Shown: positions 25,759-39,333 of the stretch, piece after piece
How positions within the stretch are numbered: the first letter of the stretch is position 1
Layout: every line of letters begins with the position of its first letter
Source: Carnobacterium_A sp047553015
GTDB taxonomy: Bacteria > Bacillota > Bacilli > Lactobacillales > Carnobacteriaceae
DNA length: 64,000 nucleotides
Assembly (NCBI RefSeq): GCF_047553015.1
Contig: NZ_CP180212.1
Span: 2,205,818 to 2,269,817, forward strand
Direction of reading: 5' to 3'
Program-made: the position numbers and the translations under genes
Notes under the pieces: generated by a model
The model's input: the letters and a program-made list of their open reading frames with translations, nothing else
Told to the model about the DNA's origin: nothing
Databases searched by the model: none

Positions 25759-26205
25759 GTGGTATTTAATTATGACTTAGATTATGAGCACATAAACTTT
25801 CGTGAACATCCTGAACTTTATAGCGTAGGTAGAGGAGAGCAAGGTGTATTGCTAGTGGAACCTTATAAAAGTGAAATCCTCCCTTACTGGAGATTCAAAA
25901 CTCCTGAGATAGCAAAAATTTCATCTGATAAGATTTATGATAAATATCTTAATTACAAAGAAAGTGACGATTTTATCGGAATGGATATGGCGAGAAAATT
26001 TCTCCAAATGGGCTATACAAGATCCCGGCGTTATGCAAATCATAAAAGTGGGAAAAAGTATAACGAAAATGGTGAATTGAAAGACAGAGAGATTGATTTA
26101 GAAAAAGCAAAATCAGCTAGTATTTTTGAAGAGAAATGGAAACTAGTCCGGGAAGATCAAGACTATCTAAAACTAAAAAAAAAAAACCAACAAAAGTACG
26201 GTTAA
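25759..26205 (+). CDS. DUF4385 family protein
   Basis: A soluble 148-residue protein. Segments NFREHPELYSVGRGEQGVLL and GMDMARKFLQMGYTRSRRYA match, from memory, the DUF4385 family. It is highly charged, with a Lys-rich end. It starts at GTG 25759, seven bases after AGGAGG. It stands alone and converges with the L,D-transpeptidase gene across a terminator. Function unknown. Confidence 0.82.
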   Translation: MVFNYDLDYEHINFREHPELYSVGRGEQGVLLVEPYKSEILPYWRFKTPEIAKISSDKIYDKYLNYKESDDFIGMDMARKFLQMGYTRSRRYANHKSGKKYNENGELKDREIDLEKAKSASIFEEKWKLVREDQDYLKLKKKNQQKYG

Positions 26206-26252
26206 ACTAGCTCATCTTTCTTATTTATCTTGTTAGTAAATATTAATAAAAA

Positions 26253-26286
26253 AAGATACAATAGGTTTGCACTCCTATTGTATCTT
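26253..26286. terminator. bidirectional terminator
   Basis: A 13-bp perfect stem AAGATACAATAGG / CCTATTGTATCTT with an eight-base loop. T-rich tails on both sides serve the DUF4385 and L,D-transpeptidase genes. Confidence 0.85.
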
Positions 26287-26294
26287 AATAGTAT

Positions 26295-27656
26295 TTAATA
26301 AATTATTACAGGTATACCTGCTTCAACTTGGTTATATATTTTTGACATTACGGTTGGTGGCGTATTGATGCACCCGTGAGAACCTTTAGTTATATGATTA
26401 CTTCCACCATAGATAGATTGCCAAGGAGAATCATGTATCCCCACTCCATCCCAGTCAACTGGAAGCCAATAATCAACTGGCGTAGCATAATCTTCACCAG
26501 TTAAAGTAGCATTACGGTCTTTTTTCCAAACATAGAAAATCCCTTTTGGTGTAGGTGTTTTTGGCTTTCCAGAGATAATATCTGTTTCTAAGAATAGCTG
26601 TCCATTGATATACACCCACATATGCTGTGAACCTAGATCAACTTCAATATAATTTTCACCAAATTCATTGCCACTATCTGAATAGCCAGATCCATTGTAA
26701 AGTGGAGTCCGTTCACTATTTTCTCCAAGTAAAATATCAGCTGCTAGCGATGCTGATTCACGAGCCACATCTAATGTCCAACCATAAGTCCCCGGTGGCA
26801 CATTAACTACACCCCTTTTACTTGTTTCAAAATTTCTTGTTTTTTCATAGGTACTATATTTTGAACTTAATTGTTGGACATAAGCGGTAACGCCTGTTTT
26901 ATCTACTGTTATCGAGTTTTCCTCATCAATACCTAACCAGTTTACTAGTAGTTCACGTGGCACAACTTCTTTTGAACCAGCGATAGTATAACCAATAGAT
27001 AGTTCACTTAATTTTTGTAGTTCACCTAATTTAGAGTTTAAAGTCTTGTTAGAAGCAAGTATAGTTGGTTTTGTGTAGGCTTGCTTCAAATCAAGATTTG
27101 AGTCACCTTTTTTAAAAGATTCTTTTAATACTTCTTCTACTTTAGATTGATCGAAAAAATTACCTTTCACTTCAGGTTGAATACTAAATTGACTATCTAC
27201 TTTTACTATCTTTGCATTAATGGGTTTTGTTCGATTCTCTTGATCTAATAGTAAACTTGAAATATATGATTCAAGTTTACTATCTTCGAATGCTATGTTA
27301 TTAATTATAAATTTAGCATGATTTGAACCCATTTGTTTTATTGGCCATGACCAGTTATTCTGTTTTTTCATTTTTTCATCTAATGATTTTGTAAAGTTAG
27401 ATGTAACACCTATATCTGAACCTATAAAAGCAAATAATTCTTTTTTATTTTCCATTACCTTAATTTCTTTTTCTTGATAATATTTCTCGATTTTTTGATT
27501 TGCTTCTTTAACTGTCTTTTTACCAACTTCTATACCGTTAACTGTTGTTTTAGGTAAAAACTGATCTTTATATTGCATACTTATCGTGACGTAGAATGCT
27601 CCAATTATTACTAAAAAAATAGCTGAGCCCCATATGACTGATTTTTTTTTATTCAT
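26295..27656 (-). CDS. L,D-transpeptidase with putative peptidoglycan-binding region
   Basis: A 453-residue membrane-anchored enzyme making 3-3 peptidoglycan cross-links or anchoring proteins. One N-terminal membrane helix (about residues 5-27) is followed by a long extracellular region with KTTVNGIEVGKKTVKEA-type repeats, then the YkuD domain with HDSPW and the catalytic SHGCIN motif near the end. The start was set at ATG 27656 (MNKKKSVIWG) after AAAGGA; two upstream in-frame ATGs are possible. The gene is monocistronic. Confidence 0.9.
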   Translation of the reverse strand: MNKKKSVIWGSAIFLVIIGAFYVTISMQYKDQFLPKTTVNGIEVGKKTVKEANQKIEKYYQEKEIKVMENKKELFAFIGSDIGVTSNFTKSLDEKMKKQNNWSWPIKQMGSNHAKFIINNIAFEDSKLESYISSLLLDQENRTKPINAKIVKVDSQFSIQPEVKGNFFDQSKVEEVLKESFKKGDSNLDLKQAYTKPTILASNKTLNSKLGELQKLSELSIGYTIAGSKEVVPRELLVNWLGIDEENSITVDKTGVTAYVQQLSSKYSTYEKTRNFETSKRGVVNVPPGTYGWTLDVARESASLAADILLGENSERTPLYNGSGYSDSGNEFGENYIEVDLGSQHMWVYINGQLFLETDIISGKPKTPTPKGIFYVWKKDRNATLTGEDYATPVDYWLPVDWDGVGIHDSPWQSIYGGSNHITKGSHGCINTPPTVMSKIYNQVEAGIPVIIY

Positions 27657-27736
27657 TCTATTCATCCTTTTTTTCACATTTTTTATCTCTTTCATTTTAA
27701 CATGTTTTAATTCGAATATAAAACTTAAACACAAAA

Positions 27737-27763
27737 AAAGCACCATCCGAAGATGATACTTTT
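27737..27763 (-). terminator. rrn operon terminator
   Basis: On the minus strand AAAGTATCATC-TTCG-GATGGTGCTTT forms an 11-bp stem with G-U pairs, followed by TTTTTGT. It lies eight bases past the 5S gene. Confidence 0.88.
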
Positions 27764-27770
27764 TAAAGAT

Positions 27771-27887
27771 GCGCGGCAGCGTCCTACTCTCACAAAGGGA
27801 AACCCTTCACTACCATCGGCGCTAAGAAGCTTAACTACTGTGTTCGGCATGGGAACAGGTGTGACCTTCTTGCCATCGCCACCACAC
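27771..27887 (-). rRNA. rrf: 5S ribosomal RNA
   Basis: About 117 bases. On the minus strand it begins TGTGGTGGCGATGGCAAGAA, includes CACACCTGTTCCCATGCCGA and ends GACGCTGCCGCGC. The order is 16S-23S-5S, with an 89-base gap to 23S. Ends are set by complementarity of the termini. Confidence 0.95.
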
Positions 27888-27976
27888 ATCTTTTAGCTAT
27901 AAGAGAACGTTGTTCTCTCAAAACTGGATAGTGTTTAACTATAAGACAATAAAACCGTTTCTTCATCGTTTAAAAA

Positions 27977-30896
<2,920 letters not shown>

Positions 30897-31089
30897 TATG
30901 GTCATGTTAACTATTTCATTCACCCTAAGGTGAAGAAATACATTAAAAAATAAAACGCGATGTTTTCTTGGTTTCTTGATTTTCTTACATGTTAAACACT
31001 ATCCAGTTTTCAAAGAACAACTACTTACTTTTTGAGAAGATTAGACCTCTCAAAACTAAACAAAGTAAAACAACTGTGACGGTTCCGTT

Positions 31090-32657
<1,568 letters not shown>

Positions 32658-32850
32658 GTTGAAGCAACCCGTTAGGATTGTTTCGCTTTTTAACGATGCT
32701 TGAAGCTCATTAAACTTGCTAGCGAAATTTCTTTCACTTTGTTTCTTTTGGTTCGACCCTTGGCCGAACCGCCGTTCACAGTTTGTTATTTTACTTTGTT
32801 CAGTTTTCAAAGGTCTAATTTGTTTGCGTTGTCGTTTTGACAACTTCTAA

Positions 32851-32879
32851 ATATTACCAGATGATGACTAACTTGTCAA
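32851..32879 (-). promoter_or_regulatory. rrn promoter P2
   Basis: Consensus -35 TTGACA (32879-32874), 17-base spacer, -10 TAATAT (32856-32851). Start of transcription is near 32844, about 190 bases ahead of 16S. Confidence 0.88.
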
Positions 32880-32946
32880 CAACTTTTTAATAATTAGTTT
32901 TTTCTTTTTTGTTGCGTTGTTGCGATGTATCGCTACGACATCTACT

Positions 32947-32975
32947 AATATAACAGCTATATATGGCTTCGTCAA
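32947..32975 (-). promoter_or_regulatory. rrn promoter P1
   Basis: -35 TTGACG (32975-32970), 17-base spacer, -10 TATATT (32952-32947), 96 bases upstream of P2. An AT-rich stretch upstream (32990-33100) could act as an UP element. Tandem rrn promoters are normal. Confidence 0.82.
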
Positions 32976-33108
32976 TGATTTTCAGAAAATAAAAACATGT
33001 TTTAAAAAAAGACAAACGTTCATTCTCAAAAAGTTATAAATTACTATTTAATCATTTCAAAAGCTTGTTTTTTTAACTTTTTTTTTATAAACGTTCGTTT
33101 TTTAAAAA

Positions 33109-33148
33109 ATCAAGAAACTACTGTTTATAAAACAGTGGTTTCTTGATT
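33109..33148 (-). terminator. terminator after msrA
   Basis: A 19-bp stem with one G-U pair and a two-base closing gap. The arms begin AATCAAGAAAC and end GTTTCTTGATT, with TTTTTT following on the minus strand. It insulates msrA from the rrn promoters. Confidence 0.9.
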
Positions 33149-33161
33149 GGCATGTATTCAC

Positions 33162-33698
33162 TTATTTATCTTTCCATTTCTTTTCAATAAAACGAACTCT
33201 TCCTGATCCTTTACTATATCCAGAGTAATGTGCAGGATTTTTTTTATAAAAATCTTGGTGATACGTTTCAGCAGGATAAAAAATCTCTGCTGGTTCAATG
33301 TTCGTTACAATTGTTTTTTTAAATCTTCCACTATTTTGTAGAGCTAATTTGGATAATTCTGCAATTTGTCTTTGTTCTTCACTATGATAAAAAATTACAG
33401 GACGATACGACGAACCTTTATCTGCGAATTGACCACTGGCATCTGTTGGATCTGTTTGTCGCCAATAGATCTCTACTAAATCTTCGTAACTCATTAATTC
33501 TGGATTAAATGTAATTTGAACCGCTTCTGTGTGCCCAGTTTTATCGCTACAAACTTCTTCATAGGTCGGGTTGACCGTATGCCCACCCGTGTACCCTGAA
33601 ACAACTGTTTCTATACCTGGCTGTGTATCAAACGGTTTGACCATACACCAAAAACATCCTCCGGCGAATGTTGCTTTTTGAAAATTCTCTTCATTCAT
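33162..33698 (-). CDS. msrA: peptide-methionine (S)-S-oxide reductase
   Basis: MsrA, 178 residues, repairs oxidised methionine S-sulfoxides. The catalytic motif GCFWCM is near residue 15. The segment GYTGGHTVNPTYEEVCSDKTGHTEAV is typical. The start is the second ATG (33698), eight bases after GGGAG; the ATG six bases upstream is too close. No msrB fusion. Stand-alone gene with its own terminator. Confidence 0.95.
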   Translation of the reverse strand: MNEENFQKATFAGGCFWCMVKPFDTQPGIETVVSGYTGGHTVNPTYEEVCSDKTGHTEAVQITFNPELMSYEDLVEIYWRQTDPTDASGQFADKGSSYRPVIFYHSEEQRQIAELSKLALQNSGRFKKTIVTNIEPAEIFYPAETYHQDFYKKNPAHYSGYSKGSGRVRFIEKKWKDK

Positions 33699-33823
33699 AT
33701 TCATTTCTCCCTTCGTTGCTGTAATAATTAGATTATATCATGACCATTTAAGAGAAGACATTACTTTGTTCTTCTATATAAGGTGTCCAGATAAAAGTCA
33801 GTAAAAATTCAACTTATTTAAAC

Positions 33824-34762
33824 TTATTCAGTAACAATAACAATTTTGCCTATAGCATGATGGGTTTCACTTAACTCATGGGCATCATAAATTCCTTTTT
33901 GAGTAAGTGGAAATTGAGCACCGATAATTGATTTAACTGTTCCTACTGACATCAAATTTGCAATTTCTGCTAACTCTTGCCCATTAGGCTCTAGCCAAAT
34001 ACTTTCGAATTCTACATCGTATTGTTTTCTAACTTCTTCATCAGTAAGTCCTACGATAGAAATCATCCGACCAGTTAGTGGTTTTAGAACTTTAAAACTC
34101 TCATTTTGTATTTCTCCACCCATAGTATCCAAAACTAAGTCTACTCCGTCCAAAATATCTACGAAGTTTTCTGTTTTGTAATCAATAACTTGATCTGCAC
34201 CTAGCCCAACTAATAGGTCATGATTTTTCTCACTAGCTGTCGTAATTACTTTAGCACCAATGTTTTTTGCCAATTGAATGGCATACGTTCCTACTCCACC
34301 TGCACCAGCATGTATTAAAACCGTCTCACCTTTTTTCAATTTACCGTGATCAACTAGCGCTTGCCAGGCCGTTAAACCAGCTAATGGAACAGCTGCTGCT
34401 TCTTCAAAACTAATATTAGCTGGAATTTTAGCAAGTAAGTGTTGATCAACCACTGTAAACTCAGCATACGTGCCAAAACGAGTTGTTTCTGGACGAGCAA
34501 AGACTTTGTCTCCTACTTTCCACTCTGTTACTTCTTCTCCAACTTCACTAATAATACCTGCAACATCCCATCCAAGAATAATAGGGAATGGCCAGTCCAT
34601 CATTTGTTGTAAGTAGCCTTCACGTAATTTCCAGTCAATCGGATTGATAGACGTTGCTTTAACTTCTACGACTACTTGTTTTGCATTTGCTTTAGGAATG
34701 TCTATTTGTACCTCTTTTAGTTGTTCTTTACCACCATAATTTTCGATTATTATTGCTTTCAT
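33824..34762 (-). CDS. NADP-dependent oxidoreductase, quinone-oxidoreductase type MDR
   Basis: A zinc-less medium-chain dehydrogenase/reductase of about 312 residues. The N-terminal GroES-like domain includes ATSINPIDWKLREGY and GWDVAGIISEVG; the Rossmann domain holds HAGAGGVGTYAIQLAK. It probably reduces quinones or enals with NADPH. Substrate unknown. Start ATG 34762 after GGGGG; ATG 34765 is the alternative. Monocistronic. Confidence 0.9.
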   Translation of the reverse strand: MKAIIIENYGGKEQLKEVQIDIPKANAKQVVVEVKATSINPIDWKLREGYLQQMMDWPFPIILGWDVAGIISEVGEEVTEWKVGDKVFARPETTRFGTYAEFTVVDQHLLAKIPANISFEEAAAVPLAGLTAWQALVDHGKLKKGETVLIHAGAGGVGTYAIQLAKNIGAKVITTASEKNHDLLVGLGADQVIDYKTENFVDILDGVDLVLDTMGGEIQNESFKVLKPLTGRMISIVGLTDEEVRKQYDVEFESIWLEPNGQELAEIANLMSVGTVKSIIGAQFPLTQKGIYDAHELSETHHAIGKIVIVTE

Positions 34763-34952
34763 CATTTTTCCCCCAAAATCATTTTAATACTTATTTTTTA
34801 TTAGTTGATAGTCAATTTATATTAAATCATTCTTATTTTAATTACCAGTCATTTGACTTGTACTACTTTAAACATAATAAAAAACGTATTTTATATATTA
34901 GATTAAAAAATCTAGTGTATAAAATACGTAGTTATAAAAATAGTGAGTCCTT

Positions 34953-36230
34953 TTATTTTTTAATCTCTGTTACTCCACCCATATAAGGGACTAAAACTTT
35001 TGGTATTTTAACCGTTCCATCTGCTTCTTGATAGTTTTCTAGAATAGCAGCAAATGTTCTGCCTACAGCTAATCCTGAGCCATTTAATGTATGAACATAG
35101 GCTAATTTTTCTGTAGCCTCATCACGGTAGCGAATTTTTGCGCGTCTAGCTTGAAAATCTTCAGTATTTGAACAAGAGCTGATTTCACGATAAACATCTT
35201 GAGCAGGGATCCATACTTCTAAATCATAAGTTTTAGCTGCAGAAAAACCCATATCGCCTGTACATAATGCTAAAACACGATAGGGTAAATCTAATTTCTG
35301 TAATACTGCCTCAGCATTGTTGGTCATTTTCTCTAATTCATCATATGAATTTTCTGGTTTACTAAATTTAACCATTTCAACTTTATTAAATTGATGTAGT
35401 CGAATTAAGCCACGTGTATCCCTTCCAGCGCTACCTGCCTCAGATCTAAATGAAGGGCTCAATGCTGTAAAATAGGCTGGTAATTGTTCTTCTTTTAAAA
35501 TCTCATTTCGATAATAGTTTGTTAATGGTACTTCTGCAGTTGGTATCAAAGTCAAATCTCTATCTTCAATTTGGAAAACATCTTCTTTGAATTTAGGGAA
35601 TTGACCTGTTCCATACATAGACTCACCGTTGACTAAAATAGGGGTAATCATTTCTGTATAACCATGTTCTCCAGTATGCAAGTCAAGCATAAAGTTATAG
35701 ATTGCACGTTCTAATCTGGCACCAAGTCCTTTGTAGAAAACAAACCGACTACCAGCAACTTTTGCACCTCGTTCAAAATCAACAATATCTAATGATTCTG
35801 CAATTTCCCAATGAGATTTGACTTCAAAATCGACTACCCTTGGTGTACCCCATTTTCTTACTTCTATATTGTCCGCTTCATCATTACCAATTGGAACAGA
35901 CTCATGTGGCAAGTTAGGTAATCCTGATGCTATCTCTTCTATTTCATAATCAATTGTTTGAAGTTGCTCGTCTTTTAGCTTAATCTCATCTCCGACTTCA
36001 CGCATTTCTTTAATTTTACTATCTGCATCTTCTTTGTTGCGCTTTAAAGAAGCAATTGCTCCTGAAACTTCATTACGGTATTTTTTTAACTTCTCGGTCT
36101 CAACTAAAAGCTTTCTTCTTTTTTCATCTAGTGCCATAAATGTATCTAAAACCTCTTGTTTAACACCACGATTTACTAATTTATTAGCTGTATTCTCATA
36201 GTCATTGCGTAATTTTTTTGTATCTAACAT
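34953..36230 (-). CDS. serS: seryl-tRNA synthetase
   Basis: Class II synthetase, 425 residues. The N-terminal coiled-coil arm (about residues 30-105) grips the long variable arm of tRNA-Ser. Class II motifs appear as FRSEAGSAGRDTRGLIRLHQF, EISSCSNTEDFQARR and the final LNGSGLAVGRT. Start ATG 36230 after GGGAG. Controlled by a Ser T-box upstream. Confidence 0.97.
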   Translation of the reverse strand: MLDTKKLRNDYENTANKLVNRGVKQEVLDTFMALDEKRRKLLVETEKLKKYRNEVSGAIASLKRNKEDADSKIKEMREVGDEIKLKDEQLQTIDYEIEEIASGLPNLPHESVPIGNDEADNIEVRKWGTPRVVDFEVKSHWEIAESLDIVDFERGAKVAGSRFVFYKGLGARLERAIYNFMLDLHTGEHGYTEMITPILVNGESMYGTGQFPKFKEDVFQIEDRDLTLIPTAEVPLTNYYRNEILKEEQLPAYFTALSPSFRSEAGSAGRDTRGLIRLHQFNKVEMVKFSKPENSYDELEKMTNNAEAVLQKLDLPYRVLALCTGDMGFSAAKTYDLEVWIPAQDVYREISSCSNTEDFQARRAKIRYRDEATEKLAYVHTLNGSGLAVGRTFAAILENYQEADGTVKIPKVLVPYMGGVTEIKK

Positions 36231-36283
36231 ATCAATCTCTCCCTTTTCGTACTATTTTTACTTATTTTAAGCAAACAAAAAAA

Positions 36284-36545
36284 CCGTTCCACCCTAAATA
36301 ACACATAGGGACGAAATGGCCTAAAAGAATCGCGGTACCACCCAAATTTAGAAGCTTTTCAATCAACTTCTACACTCAACATCAGATAACAGTCTGGAGC
36401 TGAAACAATTTTGTCAAATTTAATTTGATGTCATTGTTTACTTCACACGACGGATTCAAATAAATAAACCATCAGTTCACACCTACCACTGACTCTCTGG
36501 TTGTATTTATTTACTTTACTATCTCGTATTACTAGCGTTCATATC
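36284..36545 (-). promoter_or_regulatory. T-box riboswitch (Ser) controlling serS
   Basis: A textbook T-box leader on the minus strand: AGTA motif, AGAGAG bulge, GGTG apical motif, specifier GAA-TCC (serine UCC at 36454-36452), the T-box GGGTGGTACCGCG (36343-36331) and a terminator (36319-36284) followed by TTTTTTTG. Uncharged tRNA-Ser should allow read-through into serS. Confidence 0.95.
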
Positions 36546-36634
36546 TATTTAATTATATGACTATAGTTTACCTAAACTTTGTTGCTAAGTCAACGAAAAT
36601 ACAGGCTCTTTATTTGATAGTTAACTGTCTTAAA

Positions 36635-36670
36635 AAAGAGTGACTACCTAAAGTAAGGCAATCACTCTTT
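36635..36670 (-). terminator. terminator after dacA
   Basis: Stem AAAGAGTGATTGCCT / AGGTAGTCACTCTTT on the minus strand, then TTTTAAG. It lies ten bases after the dacA stop. Confidence 0.88.
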
Positions 36671-36679
36671 CGATTTAAA

Positions 36680-37999
36680 TTAAAATATATCAGAAACAAA
36701 TACTTTGATCCAGCGTCCGGCTAAGACAAAGATATTCGCTTTTTCGACTTTTTGGGCAGCAATGACAGCCACTTCCGCTCCTTTTGTCCCATCAATATAA
36801 CCTAAATCATCATTTCTCAATAAAATTTCTGCGATTCCTAGTTTAGCTCCTTTTTTAACGGGTGCTTCTACTTTACCAGTATCATTCATCAAATTTTTCT
36901 TAGCTGTAAATAAAACATCTTTATCTTTTAAATCTGTATTCACACGAACGAGCATTGAAACATCTGAAGCTACAGCTACTTTCAAGCTATTTGTTTTTCC
37001 TTTTTCTACTTTTAACGGTTTGATATTATCCAAACTATCATTTTTTTTATAGACTTGAACTTTCTCCCAGTTTGAAAAAGCCCAATCCATCATTTTATCT
37101 GTTTCTTTAAAACGTTTTTGTAAATCTTCTTGCCCATCTGTCGCATTCATAATGACGGTAATGATACGCATCCCATTTTCTTCTGCTGTTCCTGTAAATG
37201 TTGCTCCAGCAAAATCAGTCGTCCCCGTTTTTAGTCCATCAACGTTCGCACGCTCAGATACTAGACCTTTTAACATCCAATTCCAGTTATCCATATCAAT
37301 CGCATCCGTTGTTCCTTCTTTGAAAGTCATTTTAGGAATAGATGTTGTTTCCAATACTTCTGGATAAGCATTTAATAAGTTCTGTGCTACAATCGCGATA
37401 GAGCGAGCTGACATAGCATTTTCACTTTTTTCATTGCTACCTGGATAGATGTTGCCCATTAAATCTGAATTAGATAAACCCGTACTATTGTAAAGTTCAT
37501 AATCTTTAATCCCCCAAGATTCTACCTTTTCTCGCATCTTATCAACAAACTCAGATTCACTTCCAGCGATTGTCTCTGCCATGGCTACAGTAGCAGCATT
37601 AGCAGAATAAATAGCCATCGCTTGATACAACTCTTTAAATGTATACGTTTCGTCTTGTCTCATCGGAACATTTGATAGTGAATTATTTTGACTTAATTGT
37701 TGAGCGTAATCACTAACGGGTACAACTTGATCCCATTTGATTGTTCCTTCTTCAATGGCTTCAAAAATAAGGTACTCTGAAATCATTTTAGTCATAGAAG
37801 CAATTCCTAATTTTTTATCTCCATTTTGATTCATTAAGATTTTACCCGTACTTGGTTCGAGAATAAAAGCTGCTTCTGCTTCAATTTTAGGCACTGCTTC
37901 AGCCGCAGAAACGCTTGATGTTAAGCTATAAATAGGAAGGAACGTTCCTACCAGTAGTGTAATAGTCATTACTAGTCCAAATTTGGTTGTTTTTTTCAT
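36680..37999 (-). CDS. dacA: D-alanyl-D-alanine carboxypeptidase (PBP5/DacA type)
   Basis: A 439-residue low-molecular-weight penicillin-binding protein trimming the terminal D-Ala of peptidoglycan stems. A signal peptide (about 1-32) is followed by SxxK (SMTK), SxN (SAN in YSANAAT) and KTG (LKTGTTD), then the PBP5 C-terminal domain and an amphipathic membrane anchor. Start ATG 37999 after GAGGAG. It lies directly downstream of the two-component genes and may be their target. Confidence 0.95.
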   Translation of the reverse strand: MKKTTKFGLVMTITLLVGTFLPIYSLTSSVSAAEAVPKIEAEAAFILEPSTGKILMNQNGDKKLGIASMTKMISEYLIFEAIEEGTIKWDQVVPVSDYAQQLSQNNSLSNVPMRQDETYTFKELYQAMAIYSANAATVAMAETIAGSESEFVDKMREKVESWGIKDYELYNSTGLSNSDLMGNIYPGSNEKSENAMSARSIAIVAQNLLNAYPEVLETTSIPKMTFKEGTTDAIDMDNWNWMLKGLVSERANVDGLKTGTTDFAGATFTGTAEENGMRIITVIMNATDGQEDLQKRFKETDKMMDWAFSNWEKVQVYKKNDSLDNIKPLKVEKGKTNSLKVAVASDVSMLVRVNTDLKDKDVLFTAKKNLMNDTGKVEAPVKKGAKLGIAEILLRNDDLGYIDGTKGAEVAVIAAQKVEKANIFVLAGRWIKVFVSDIF

Positions 38000-38090
38000 T
38001 TAATTAAATTCTCCTCAATAAGTTTTACGATTTAAATGGAATTTCCACTCACCTATCCTATGTTAGCGAAATCCTATAAAAAAAACAACC

Positions 38091-39296
38091 TTATTTTTTA
38101 TTATTTGTTACCTCACGTTTGTTTTTAAATCTATTTTTTGAATTTGATTCACGTGAAACAATTTGTTCATTATCTTGTACTGGATGTAATGGAAAATGAA
38201 CGATAAACTGTGTTAATTTTTCATCAGATTTCGCATAAATATAACCACCGTGTAACTCTACAATACTTTGCGCAATCGCTAATCCTAATCCTGTTCCACC
38301 CGTTTCTTGTGATCGAGACTCTTCTACGCGATAAAAACGTTCGAACAATTGATTCAATGATTGAGGTGGAATTGGGTTACCGTCATTATTGACAGAAATA
38401 ATGACTTCACTTTCTATTTTTTCAACCTCAATTGAAATTTTTAATCCATTATCACCGTAGTTTAAAGCATTTGAAACTAAATTATTAAAGACTCGCACAA
38501 CTTTTTCAGTATCAGCTTCCATCATAATCACATCTTGTTTAGAAGTTACCTCAATTTGCATATTTTTCTTCTTAGATTCAAATTCAAAATCAGCTGCTAA
38601 TTGTTCCAATAACTGCACCATATCAAAGTCTGTTAGTGTTAAAGGCGTTGTTGTTTGACGAACTCGTGTGTATTCAAATAAATCTTCAACCAAAATTTTC
38701 ATTTGCTGGGCTTTATTGTAAGCTGTTTGTGTATACTTCAGTAATTCTTCTTGATCTTTATAACTACCCTGTTCAATTAAACCTAAATATCCAATAATAG
38801 AAGTTAGTGGTGTCCGGATATCATGACTAACATTCGTAATCAGTTCATCTTTTGATTGTTCTATTCTACGTTCTTCTTCCATCGCTTGAACAGTGCTATC
38901 TACCAACACGTGTATGCTCTCTACAACTTTTTTCATATCGCTACTGAAGTCTGTCGCAATCCTATGTTCATAATGACCTTCTGCAATATAATGCAACTCG
39001 CTAATAATATGATGAAGTTGCATTTGGCGATACCGTCTTTTTAGCCGCCAATGAATAGCGATTGTTGCGATGACGAATAAGATTAACCCAAAAAAGGGCG
39101 TAATCGAAACCGCTTGATTGCTATGAACACTGATAATCGCATCACCAAATATCCAAAGTGAACGGATAATACCTGGAAAAGCCAACACCATTCGACTTAG
39201 AATAATGAAGGCAGCGTAATACAGTAAACCAATCAATCCTAAAGTCACTAGTCCTTCAAGAATTAGCTGACTTTTTTCTTTTCTAGAAATTTTCAA
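38091..39296 (-). CDS. sensor histidine kinase, VanS/PhoR-like
   Basis: A 401-residue kinase. Two N-terminal membrane helices (about residues 12-40 and 60-82) are followed by a HAMP-like linker, the H-box NVSHDIRTPLTSIIGYLG with the phospho-His, and ATPase boxes FNNLVSNALNYG and GGTGLGLAIAQSI. It follows its response regulator by 37 bases and precedes dacA, which suggests sensing of the cell envelope. The signal is unknown. The 3' end of the gene carries a parS-like site. Confidence 0.92.
   Translation of the reverse strand: MKISRKEKSQLILEGLVTLGLIGLLYYAAFIILSRMVLAFPGIIRSLWIFGDAIISVHSNQAVSITPFFGLILFVIATIAIHWRLKRRYRQMQLHHIISELHYIAEGHYEHRIATDFSSDMKKVVESIHVLVDSTVQAMEEERRIEQSKDELITNVSHDIRTPLTSIIGYLGLIEQGSYKDQEELLKYTQTAYNKAQQMKILVEDLFEYTRVRQTTTPLTLTDFDMVQLLEQLAADFEFESKKKNMQIEVTSKQDVIMMEADTEKVVRVFNNLVSNALNYGDNGLKISIEVEKIESEVIISVNNDGNPIPPQSLNQLFERFYRVEESRSQETGGTGLGLAIAQSIVELHGGYIYAKSDEKLTQFIVHFPLHPVQDNEQIVSRESNSKNRFKNKREVTNNKK
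38145..38160. promoter_or_regulatory. parS: parS site bound by ParB
   Basis: TGATTCACGTGAAACA matches the parS consensus TGTTTCACGTGAAACA at 15 of 16 positions. It lies within the histidine kinase coding region, about 6 kb from parB and near the presumed origin, where parS sites normally cluster. Confidence 0.85.
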
Positions 39297-39333
39297 ACTC
39301 TTTTTTCAACTCCTTTGGTTTGAATCTTTTCAT

